Shown piece after piece: positions 51,601 to 59,346 of a stretch of DNA of 64,000 bases. Source of the stretch: Rhynchopus sp. YZ270_cl-10 (Eukaryota > Euglenozoa > Diplonemea > Diplonemida > Diplonemidae); assembly GCA_964035575.1 (NCBI GenBank), contig OZ037911.1, positions 806,001-870,000 of the forward strand. The letters are read 5' to 3'. Positions within the stretch are counted from its first letter, which is position 1. Each line of letters starts with the position of its first letter. Both the position numbers and the translations under genes were made by a program. A model generated the notes under the pieces. That model was not told the DNA's origin and did not search any database. It saw only the letters and a program-made list of their open reading frames with translations.

Positions 51601-52361
51601 CTCCAACCAAAATCCTACAGGTACGCACTGTTGAGGTTGTACACACCTACCGTGGTAGCGATCCTACCCCGCAGGCCATCACCGCAGCTACATCACCTCT
51701 AGCCATATCCTCCCACCACCACAACCACCACCACCACCACCCACGCGAACACTACATATTCTCGCATCTCGCCTGCACGACACTCCCTCTTATTGAAGTC
51801 GAAGGGGGTGCACCTCAAGCGCCGTCCTGCTATATCACCGTTGAGACCACAACCTCCTCTGAGACGCCAGTCAGCAGCGGCTCCTGCAACCCCAGCTGGC
51901 TTGGACAGTATGTTGTCCCTGCCGAGGGTGGTGTCGTGCGGTTTGCGCTTTGGGTGTTGACAGAGGGGAGGCCGCAGAGGATTGCGGGGGCGACGGTGGA
52001 GATGGCGGGATTGGGTGTCTCTGGGACGCACAGAGTGGCGTTGGGGACGTCTGATGGATGCTATGTCAGGCAGGATGGGGGTGACGGGATAGGTTTCCTT
52101 TCCTTCGTATACAGCCGTGTAGGAGATGCTACCGCACTTCAGTTGCCGAGCGTACCGCAAAGTGGTGCTTCACCTCATTCAATAGGCATTTCGCACTCCC
52201 CTCCGGTGTCCCCGCAAGGGGTGTGTCCACGAGGAGGAGGAGGAGGAGGAGGAGGAGAGAGAGAGCTCGACTCCACCCTCGGGCTTCCGGCACTGCAGCT
52301 GCAGATTGATGCGTTGATGTCTGGTCTGCAAAAACGGCTGGAAGAACTGCCTCAGCCATGA
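48674..52361 (+). CDS. C2CD3: C2CD3 homologue (centriole distal-end C2 protein), 2 exons, 825 aa
   Basis: Exons 48674-50410 and 51621-52361, phase 0; EDVQ joins VRTVEVVH. Residues 10-175 match the N-terminal C2 domain of C2CD3: CVPPLVKEGDYGWVKVRVEK, LLWNLPRSDQPLGVKVVGAW with WG, THKVRCSLDAFTQYVGDM and HHKSVQGFFSVYDPSG, as in the animal protein (PPLV..LW..RWWG, RC..F.SYL.DM, INGFF). A Pro/Ser-rich linker (about 180-380) follows. Residues about 395-560 and about 610-740 (exon 2) look like further C2 folds, ending in a Gly-rich stretch and a short helix. C2CD3 acts at the distal end of centrioles in distal appendage assembly and ciliogenesis. At 825 aa it is much shorter than the animal protein (over 2,000 aa). 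Start preceded by TTTTTTGATAG. Confidence 0.85.
50590..51040 (-). mobile_element. Non-LTR retrotransposon (LINE) reverse-transcriptase fragment
   Basis: On the minus strand: PIAKNGKDASIPASYRPISL with TSNVCKLLEKMV, then TQAGFRRRLSTIDQLAALM, then TLFFDVEKAFDTV, which are RT finger/palm motifs 1-3 of LINE type (SYRPISL, GFR..ST.D, D.EKAFD). The frame slips after DTV and continues as LKHKQHLPPRYLKWIEAFTS. The YADD-containing part is missing from this strand. It is 5'- and 3'-truncated and inactive. Confidence 0.85.
51041..51360. mobile_element. Flanking LINE-derived or unknown sequence
   Basis: Two readings are possible. The + strand has QYVYADDINH right next to the inverted RT fragment, like RT motif C, suggesting a 5'-inverted LINE insertion. 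The minus strand has a 100-codon open frame (GLLQERIFYSPASD, ERSRIIRSQLRNIYIEKK) that also looks coding. The two cannot both be real. Confidence 0.4.
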
Positions 52362-52642
52362 AAATGAAGGGTGTGTATAGTAGAAGTCGGCATTGTTTTT
52401 TTGCTATGGTAAACTTGCATGAAACCTTTTCCTCGTGGAAAACGGTGTGTGTATCAATGAATGTGCTCTCTGGGGTTAGATCAATCCGTGGAGAAATGCT
52501 TTGTTTGCATTTTTCTCTGCAAACGAAAAAATAGTCTTCCCTTTTTCCTAGTAGAGGAATCAAGATCAGGTGGACAACCATAAGAAGCCGGGTGTTGACC
52601 AAACAATGTGAGGCGATTTCGTTGTTTTGGTGTAGATCATAT

Positions 52643-52765
52643 TCAGATGTAAACGAAAAAATGGATGGTAGGGTGCATGGTCCCATCCACGGTGTTTTTG
52701 GCCACACCATCAAATGGTACACACTGTCATGAAAAGAGGGGTTATTTTGTATTTCAAGTGAATTT
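52643..52765 (+). repeat. Dispersed repeat family E
   Basis: TCAGATGTAAACGAAAAAAT, GGATGGTAGGGTGCATGG, CACACTGTCATGAAAAGAGG, TTTGTATTTCAAG. Confidence 0.65.
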
Positions 52766-52830
52766 TTTTTTCTTCTATTAGATGCTAGATTTTATAGTGT
52801 TTCGTTCCTAGTCGTTTTCTGTTGCTTTTT

Positions 52831-52866
52831 AGATGTGTGTCTATATGAGGGAGACACATGCATCTT
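52831..52866 (+). repeat. HP-2 hairpin repeat, type D, long inner stem
   Basis: AGATG/CATCT outer and a perfect 7-bp inner stem TGTGTCT/AGACACA, loop ATATGAGGG. Confidence 0.75.
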
Positions 52867-52885
52867 ATTAAGTTCTCTTTCCCCT

Positions 52886-52992
52886 TAGTGGTTGTACTGT
52901 GATGGTTGCCCATAATACATAACCCAATATAGCTGTATTGTGATGTATTATGTATTATGATAGGGCAATGATCACAGTACAGTCACCACTAT
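52886..52992. mobile_element. TA-flanked hairpin MITE, copy 2 (107 bp)
   Basis: TAGTGGTTGTACTGTGAT at the left, ATCACAGTACAGTCACCACTA at the right, TA at both ends. Confidence 0.75.
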
Positions 52993-53187
52993 TTCCCCTC
53001 CCCGTAGCAAAACAATTGCACGTTGTCTGTGGGCAACGTCAGAATAGATACGTCAAAAAAGAATGGGCTTGTATTTTAAATATCCACACCATTCTTTTTT
53101 TGTTCTCCATCCCCCCCTTTTTTCTTCAACGTGTTTTGCAGTTCGCTTTTCCGTGCTCAGGATTTAAAAAAAGTCACAGTAAAGCAG

Positions 53188-53226
53188 AGGTGGCAACTAC
53201 ACTCCAACAATTCTTCGAAAAAAAAT
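53188..53226 (+). repeat. HP-1 repeat, type B, 5'-truncated, A-tailed
   Basis: GGTGGCAACTACACTCCAAC, AATTCTTCGA7. Confidence 0.55.
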
Positions 53227-53393
53227 AATGCTTTTTTTTGTGGACTGCCTAATATTCTAGGTACTGTTGGTACTTTCAACTACAAACATCGCTTTTACGC
53301 AACCCGCTTTACGGAATTTTGACTTTTTTTTTTTTTGGAACTTCCAATCCTCTTTTTCCATGACTACACATACAAAAGCTAACCAGCGTCGGC

Positions 53394-53514
53394 TAATGGT
53401 GGCAGTATTGTGATGGGAGCCCATTGGAATACACAAAATACATCAAAATACACGTGTATTTTTGATGTATTTTGTGTATTCCAATGGGCTCCCATCACAA
53501 TACTGCCACCATTA
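53394..53514. mobile_element. TA-flanked hairpin MITE, copy 3, near-perfect 121 bp palindrome
   Basis: TAATGGTGGCAGTATTGTGA to the centre ATACACGTGTAT and back; the only asymmetry is one extra T. It starts and ends with TA. Confidence 0.9.
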
Positions 53515-53772
53515 GGGTAGCCCCCTCTTCATCAATACTTCTATTTTATACAAACAACTCCCCACCTCCAACAAAATCGAAACCCACTAGATTAAAACAA
53601 AAAACTTCCTCCAATCCCCAATCTCTTTCTCTCCCTCTCTCATCATATCACCTACCCCCTCTACCTCCTGGTAGTGACAAATACGTGACCCCCCCCTCCT
53701 CCCCCCACAACGTATTTGCCATCCTCTACAATCTCTCCTCCTCTACATTCTCTTTTAGGGTTGATTTTTAAA

Positions 53773-54738
53773 ATGGATTCTACACAAAATGCGAATCCTT
53801 TGGAATGGGTGGACGATCGGGATGAGGTAGGCCTACGGAGGAAGCTGGCTGCAGTGCAGAAGGCGCAGAGAAGGCATGGTGAGGCAACGGGGGTGGGTGG
53901 GTACGCGGCTGCAGCACCTTCTGCGCACACAGCCTATACGACGGCGGCACCCAAATCGCCTCAAGGTAAACACAATCCTACCTCCAGGGCAGACCTATCC
54001 GCAAGCCTCGCGCACACCATCACCTCCTCCTCTGCCCACGACCCCACAGTCCTCTCCACCCTCCAGGAAGTCCTCAACGCCCAACACACCTCCCTCCGCC
54101 ACACCCTCCCCACCGTCTCGACCACCCTCCCAACCAAACCAAAACGCGCTCCTCGTATGGAACCTACCCCTCCAGGATTTGCATTATGGCGAACCCCTCA
54201 AAGACTTTGCAAAAAACACAATATTCTTGTAGAATATTGCCGTCTCTGTGGAGAAGGGAAGAAAGAGGAGGGGAGGAGAAGGGATGTATTGTGTGTTCAC
54301 GGTTGTATTGGAGAGAGCTGTGCGGAGTGTTTGGGGGTGAAGGGGAAGGAGTTGGTGGAAAGGGTGAAGGGGGGAGGTGGGGTGAGAGGGAAGGGGGTGA
54401 GGAGGGAGGACCGATGGGCTGGGGTGGTGTCGGAGTTGGCGCGGCTGATTGCTGTGCAGCCGCAAAGTGTGGCGGCGGTGATCGCAGTGCCAGAGGTCGT
54501 CAGCGATGCTCCCCCACCTGCAGCTACAGCCCCGATAGAAACAGAGGGTGAGCTTGCCCTGCGTGCGGCAGGACACCCAGAGCAGGCCCTCCAGTACCGT
54601 GCTCTGTTCACATCACTCCAGGAGCGTCATATGCAGAAGGAAATGATCGCACATCAGCATCATCTCCTAGCGGGGTACCACGGTGCGTTTGCGTTGGGGG
54701 AGAGTGGAGGTGGAGGAGTGGTGGGACCACCGTTTTAA
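53773..54738 (+). CDS. Protein with Cys/His zinc-binding-like cluster, 321 aa
   Basis: ATG 53773 is chosen because it follows a T-rich tract ending CTCTTTTAG at 53758 and the codons upstream are low-complexity. The first 130 residues are Ala/Ser/Thr/Pro-rich and probably disordered. Residues about 147-185 hold a cluster CKKHNILVEYCRLCGEGK followed by VLCVHGCIGESCAEC, eight Cys and two His spaced as in a small zinc-binding module, not matched to a named finger. A Gly/Lys-rich stretch follows, then helices (SELARLIAVQPQSVAAVIA, QALQYRALFTSLQERHMQK). Cellular role unknown. Confidence 0.75.
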   Translation: MDSTQNANPLEWVDDRDEVGLRRKLAAVQKAQRRHGEATGVGGYAAAAPSAHTAYTTAAPKSPQGKHNPTSRADLSASLAHTITSSSAHDPTVLSTLQEVLNAQHTSLRHTLPTVSTTLPTKPKRAPRMEPTPPGFALWRTPQRLCKKHNILVEYCRLCGEGKKEEGRRRDVLCVHGCIGESCAECLGVKGKELVERVKGGGGVRGKGVRREDRWAGVVSELARLIAVQPQSVAAVIAVPEVVSDAPPPAATAPIETEGELALRAAGHPEQALQYRALFTSLQERHMQKEMIAHQHHLLAGYHGAFALGESGGGGVVGPPF

Positions 54739-54793
54739 GAAAAAAGTCTTCTGAGAATAGAGGAGTTTTTGATGAGGAAGCGGGGGGGGGCAT

Positions 54794-54900
54794 ATCAGAT
54801 GTAAACCACGAAAAATGGATGTAGGACTGGGTGGCTGGGGTGGGGGTCCACCCCAAGGTGCGCAGGTCGTGTACCAATAGCATTGTTCACGAGAGGGCTT
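54794..54900 (+). repeat. Dispersed repeat family E, 55 bp after a stop codon
   Basis: CAGATGTAAACCACGAAAAA, GGATGTAGGACTGGGTGG, GGGGGTCCACCCC, TTGTTCACGAGAGGGCTT. Confidence 0.7.
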
Positions 54901-54975
54901 CGCGGAGTATCCATGTCACCTATTGTAGGTAAATACTGCCCCTCTTTCGCTGGAGGGGTGGAGTTTTTTTTTTTA

Positions 54976-55005
54976 AAGATGTGCACGAGCGGGTACGGTC
55001 ATCTT
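54976..55005 (+). repeat. HP-2 hairpin repeat, type D, diverged
   Basis: AAGATGTGCACGAGCGGG then TACGGTCATCTTGC; outer stem kept (AAGATG/CATCTT with bulge). Confidence 0.5.
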
Positions 55006-55042
55006 GCAAAAAAATGTTCTTTTCTTTCTGTTTTGTTATACA

Positions 55043-55083
55043 TTGTTGGATTGGTGGAGTTGCCACAGTTGTGCAATCTCCCC
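55043..55083 (-). repeat. HP-1 repeat, type B, reverse orientation
   Basis: CATTGTTGGATTGGTGGAGT then TGCCACAGTTGTGCAATCTC, the inverse of the sense type B copies. Confidence 0.6.
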
Positions 55084-55252
55084 TTTCCATAAAGTTTTGC
55101 TCACGATTTTTTTTTTTGTGTATTGTGTTTCCATGTACAACCCAAATCTCACTTTTCCACAAAGCCCCCTTTCCCCCTCCTTTCTTTCCCCCCTTCCCCT
55201 TCCATCCCCTCCATCACCTTCCTCACCCACCTAGACATGATATTACACTAAA

Positions 55253-57070
55253 ATGTCGCTAAAATGGGGTATTTATGTCTTCTTTTTGGTGTTTTTATTG
55301 CCGTGCTATAGTGTTGAAGTGTGTTGTGATGACATAGAACGTGCCCACACAGATGCCATGCTACGTGCATATGACCGCCTTGCAAGACCAAATGCCATGC
55401 TTTCCCCTTACACCTCTGTCGATCACTACGTCATTCAAGAGCTTTGCCAGCAGGTCCCCATCAAGCCCAGCTCTTTCGGCAACCCTTCTGAACAGTGGAT
55501 GTGCACTGCCTGGGGGAGGCGTCTTTCGGATTTTCTGTACCGTTGGGGACCTCAGGTTCGGTTTTCACGGAAGGATATACAGCGATCTGTTACACACATC
55601 ACACAGGACAGTGTTGTGCCTAATGTAGAACAACGACCTGGGGCATTATGGGTACGCATTGTGGCAGGAAACGTAGCCAGGTTTCGTGTGTACAGCCACG
55701 AAACGCTTCGGGAGGAGGAGAGGAGCGCGGCTGCAGAGATTCTCAGTTTTGTTGTTCTGTCGTCTCGGAAAGGCGCCTTCTCGGAGTCCCATACCTTTGA
55801 GCTTCTTTTTCTGTTAGGTGGGGGAGATTGCAAAGGGGATCCTTATGCGTTCCATGGGAGGGGCCGGTATTGGGGGTACAATGGAGTGCCGTTGTTGTCG
55901 CCTTCAAAGGGGGGTAGGTGTGAATACCATGTGGCGGTGCCGGGGGGATGGGGTTCGCAGGTCGGGTCGTCAGAGGGAGAGTGGGGGTCTCTGCAGGGAA
56001 TTCAGGTTGGGGGAAACGAGGATGTGCAAAATGCGCTTCGTTTGGTAGCGTTACGGCATCTAGGGTTGATTGAGCATGAGGTTCGCATGAAGTGCCCTGA
56101 AGAAGAGCTGTGTGTGTCAACCCTCAAAGAGCTGATCCACTTAAAGCAGCTTCCTGACTTTAATGTGGTCGGATTGTGTGCTGAAAGGGCTGGGTTTTGT
56201 CTACCTGAAAATGGGGTGGCTGCGCAGTACATAGTATCCTTTGATAGGAAAGGGTTGTCGGAGGCGATACAACGTCCAGGAACTGCGCTGTGGGTGGCAA
56301 ATGATTCCGCCGAAGCCGTAGAGCTGTATGATACTGCAGATCTTCACCCCTTTATACATTATGTACCGGTAGCCGGGGTGGGGGAGGTGAATGGTACATT
56401 GGATTGGTTGAAGCGGAATCCTGGTGTTGCAGAGCGTATTGCTTCTGTTGGGTCATTATATACAAAGAGACATGGAACGATACGAGGTAAAATCCGGTTT
56501 TTACAGGTTTTTGCAGCGTTGTATGCGTCGCGATGGGTGGAGAACAGTCCTCCAGACAGCGCTCCGGAGCCATTCAGAAACGAGCCATATAATACCTTCG
56601 ATGCGGTCTCCTGCAAGAATTTGCAGGAGGTGGTAAATGCTTTGGTGGAAAAGGGGGCGGATACGTTCTTCGCTAATGCATGTGGCGTGCCGGCCGCCTT
56701 CCCGCATCTGTATCCAGCACGCACAACGGACGGACCAGGGTTGGTTCTCCGTGGAGGCTATGAGACGGTGCCGGAACAGCCAGACCTACCAGAGGAGGTG
56801 CCGTATGACATACCCCGCAGTAGGATTGGGGAGTTGTACGAACTGTATGAGGCAGTTGGGGTAGGTTGGGTCGGTGTTGTGGAGCCTGACAAGGGGTCGG
56901 GAGGCAGTGAGAGTGATGACGATGACGATGACGGGGGTGACGCAGCCGGCATCTGGACCGCGCGTATCTGCAGCATGTTCCCCGCCCTGTTCGCGCACCT
57001 CGCCAAAGCGAAGAAGGCCGTTACAGTAGCTCTCTTCTATGCCTTTGCGGTGCAGGTCTTATATTTGTAA
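55253..57070 (+). CDS. GT90 (CAP10/POGLUT)-like glycosyltransferase, 605 aa
   Basis: An N-terminal hydrophobic segment at 5-20 (WGIYVFFLVFLLPCYSVE) is a signal peptide or anchor, so the enzyme probably sits in the ER/Golgi lumen. The catalytic part resembles the CAP10/GT90 family: LLGGGDCKGDPYAFHGRG mid-protein, then YIVSFDRKGLSEAIQRPGTA, LWVANDSAEAVELYDTAD, LHPFIHYVPVAGVGEVNGTL and the helix DWLKRNPGVAERIASVGS, which follow the family order of nucleotide-sugar site, HYVPV strand and closing helix. Families here transfer glucose or xylose to proteins or lipids; the substrate is unknown. Residues about 545-562 are acidic (DDDDDDGGD), followed by a hydrophobic C-terminal 20 residues that may be a second membrane segment. 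Confidence 0.7.
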   Translation: MSLKWGIYVFFLVFLLPCYSVEVCCDDIERAHTDAMLRAYDRLARPNAMLSPYTSVDHYVIQELCQQVPIKPSSFGNPSEQWMCTAWGRRLSDFLYRWGPQVRFSRKDIQRSVTHITQDSVVPNVEQRPGALWVRIVAGNVARFRVYSHETLREEERSAAAEILSFVVLSSRKGAFSESHTFELLFLLGGGDCKGDPYAFHGRGRYWGYNGVPLLSPSKGGRCEYHVAVPGGWGSQVGSSEGEWGSLQGIQVGGNEDVQNALRLVALRHLGLIEHEVRMKCPEEELCVSTLKELIHLKQLPDFNVVGLCAERAGFCLPENGVAAQYIVSFDRKGLSEAIQRPGTALWVANDSAEAVELYDTADLHPFIHYVPVAGVGEVNGTLDWLKRNPGVAERIASVGSLYTKRHGTIRGKIRFLQVFAALYASRWVENSPPDSAPEPFRNEPYNTFDAVSCKNLQEVVNALVEKGADTFFANACGVPAAFPHLYPARTTDGPGLVLRGGYETVPEQPDLPEEVPYDIPRSRIGELYELYEAVGVGWVGVVEPDKGSGGSESDDDDDDGGDAAGIWTARICSMFPALFAHLAKAKKAVTVALFYAFAVQVLYL

Positions 57071-57351
57071 AAAAAAAATGGGTGTGGAGCCAGATGGGAG
57101 AAGTACAGGAAATTCGGAGGTGTATAGGGAATTATTCTGGGAGAAGTACAGAGGAATTTGGGTTCCGATTACACCGTGAATGAGAGCTTTTTTTTATTAT
57201 TGTGAAGGTGGCCCCGATGTACTCAACTTCTTCAAGGTTGACCAAATTTCATAGAGTCTAAGAAATACAAAAAAAAGCGCATTTTTTTACAAAAAAAACC
57301 AAGCGTTCTCCCGTAACCCCCAAAAAAAATCAATCAGGAAAAGGAAAAAAA

Positions 57352-58293
57352 ATGGACGTCATACTCACCCTTGCAGGGAAGCCTGATACTACTCTGACCA
57401 TAGCCCAGGAGGATGGGCTGGTAGAGCTTCAGGCAGCTGTCGCTGAGGTGTTCTCCCTTGTTGAGGGGAGCTTTGCGTTGCGGGCAGGGGGAGAGGAGTT
57501 GGAGGGTGTCGAAGGTCTTACCCAGGGTGTCCTGATCGAGGTTATACCAACGGTGCGGCAGCAGGCGCGGGCGGAGTTGGCGGAGAAAGGCTTTCCGTTG
57601 AGCTGTTCTGGCTTTGCCAGGCGTGCACTTCTGGGGGATGTGGAGGGGTGCAGGCTGTTCGTTGCCGCAGGGTTTCACCCTAATGGTGACGAAGCGAACC
57701 GTCCTTTAGTCGAAGCAGCTTCCGTCAACAATGTTGCTGTTGTGCGGCTGCTTCTTGAGAATGGGGCAGCGGTGGGGTTGCCTTCACACAACGGCTCCAC
57801 TGCTCTACAATCTGCAGGAAATGCGGGGCATGCAGACACGCTTGAGGCCCTTCTTGCGCATGAAGTCGCAGAGGAGGGACGTCTCGCTCCGTTGTTGGAG
57901 ACCTGCGTTGCTCATAACCATGTGGAAGCGGTGGCAGTGCTGATTGCGCATGGTGCTGATGTGCATAAAAGGGATCACCATGGGAGACCGCTCTTGCACG
58001 TCGCTGCTCGTCGTGGTCATGTTGAGACAGTGACCCTCCTGCTGTCGAAGGGTGTAGACCCGCATGCCAAAACAAAGCAAGGCGGCAACGCGTTGGATCA
58101 AGCCAAAGCATTCTCAGGTGATGCAAGGAAACGGAACGGCACCATCAGCGTATTAGAAAAGCGTGGGGTGGTGCCGGCTATCAAGCCCCCGACTGATGTA
58201 TGTCATGCTTCTGGATATTTCTTTTTGTGCTTTCATCTGGGTAAGGTAGAGGTGCCTACATCGATAACTTCAATTTATTTTTGTCGCCCCTAG
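57352..58293 (+). CDS. Ankyrin-repeat protein with N-terminal beta-grasp-like domain, 313 aa as read
   Basis: Residues 1-68 (MDVILTLAGKPDTTLTIAQE, FALRAGGEELEG, VLIEVIP) look like a ubiquitin-like beta-grasp fold. Ankyrin repeats cover about 85-265: NRPLVEAASVNNVAVVRLLL, HNGSTALQSAGNAGHADTLE, HVEAVAVLIAHGADVHKRDH, HGRPLLHVAARRGHVETVTL. Each shows the GxxxLHxAxxxGHxxxVxxLL pattern. After PPTD (58197) comes GTATGT, a good donor. The read-through C terminus (CHASGYFFLCF and on) is un-ankyrin-like and its stop lies inside a palindrome, so the real protein may end PPTD plus GKKQKAF from an exon at 58383-58406. Start preceded by CAATCAG. Confidence 0.8.
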   Translation: MDVILTLAGKPDTTLTIAQEDGLVELQAAVAEVFSLVEGSFALRAGGEELEGVEGLTQGVLIEVIPTVRQQARAELAEKGFPLSCSGFARRALLGDVEGCRLFVAAGFHPNGDEANRPLVEAASVNNVAVVRLLLENGAAVGLPSHNGSTALQSAGNAGHADTLEALLAHEVAEEGRLAPLLETCVAHNHVEAVAVLIAHGADVHKRDHHGRPLLHVAARRGHVETVTLLLSKGVDPHAKTKQGGNALDQAKAFSGDARKRNGTISVLEKRGVVPAIKPPTDVCHASGYFFLCFHLGKVEVPTSITSIYFCRP

Positions 58294-58384
58294 GCATACC
58301 CCGAAGGCGAATTTCGTATTCGCCCTATATTCGGATCCGAATATAGGGTGAACACGAAAATTTGCTTTCGGGGTATGCCTAGGG
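58288..58384. mobile_element. 97 bp near-perfect palindrome at the ankyrin gene's 3' end
   Basis: CCCTAGGCATACCCCGAA and its inverse TTCGGGGTATGCCTAGGG flank an AT-rich arm, with centre TATTCGGATCCGAATA. The left end supplies the read-through stop TAG and the right end supplies the AG of a possible splice acceptor. Confidence 0.85.
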
Positions 58385-59346
58385 AAGAAACAGAAAGCAT
58401 TTTGAACCCTAAAAAGCCTCTGGTTTAGTTGGGTGCTTTTGCAAAAAATTAAGGTTGTTATATGAAGGGTTACATAGTGTAATGTTAAGCTTGCTCTACA
58501 ACCCCTCACCTTCGCATAACAGTGGAAGAAATGCCTCCGCATATGCTTTGACATGGAGCGTCTGGGATCCAAGCCCTCATACGTCCATTCCGCGTGAAGA
58601 GAGCCACCAACATCGATAGTAGATGACCGTGCGTGTCCAGGACACGAGGCTTTTTGACTTATTTTGTGTGACAACATATGATACCCTCCCCTCCCGTTCT
58701 GGTTGGGGGCAATGCTTATGTATGTGCTCATTATACAACCCTCGTAAGTGGTAGCCGTGTGCCGAATAGAGTCCTATCTGGGGTTCGCTAACTAATTTTT
58801 TTTGGTAGGGTGCTTGGTACACACTCCCCTCCCCCTCTCCCTTCCCATGCTTTTCGTTGCCTGCAATCCCAGCGTTTTGCACTATACAACGTCACTTTTC
58901 TTGCTTTCTTTGCCCTCTTAGGTGTACAACTTTACTTTCAAGTTTTCTTTCCCCCATATTTACCTCATAGTTCACCTGCCTAAGACAGCTGTGTAAAGCG
59001 GCAAATCTAGAGCAGATAAAATTAAATTAGCATTTAGTATAGTAGATCTCGTAAAAACCAAAGGGGTTTTCACAGGTTTTGAGGATTTTTTTTACGAATC
59101 ACTCCAGCGATTTGTCAATCTAACAAAAAAAAGGATGTCTTTACTTTGCCACAAATTACGTCAATACCTTGGGTTCATCCAACCCCCTTTCCCCTACCGT
59201 ATCACCAGCCCATCCCCATCAACTATTTTCCGCTTCCCCTCTCCCCAAATGTTTTCTTGAGTCCCATTTAGTGCACCCTATTATACCTTCTATTCAGTAG
59301 AATAGTTAGTATATGAAACAATTGAGCCTGCCTCTATTCTATAACA
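58385..59346. other. Intergenic, no gene seen
   Basis: Mixed composition. A family F copy (58857-58905, CAGCGTTTTGCACTATAC) is the only repeat recognised. TTCTATTCAG at about 59297 is a likely acceptor for the next gene. Confidence 0.55.

Larger units (their letters stand above)
50411..51620 (+). other. Cis-intron of C2CD3, phase 0, 1210 bp
   Basis: Donor CAG|GTATGT, acceptor AAAATCCTACAG|GTA. It is three to six times longer than the other introns here because it hosts LINE sequence. An internal TTTGCAG at 50513 opens a 39-codon alternative exon, but the coding pattern resumes only at 51621. Confidence 0.8.
54739..55252. other. Spacer with E, D and reversed B repeats
   Basis: Family E copy (54794-54900), type D hairpin (54976-55005) and reversed HP-1 (55043-55083). 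C/T-rich end with CACCCACCTAG at 55232 as likely acceptor for the next gene. Confidence 0.6.
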
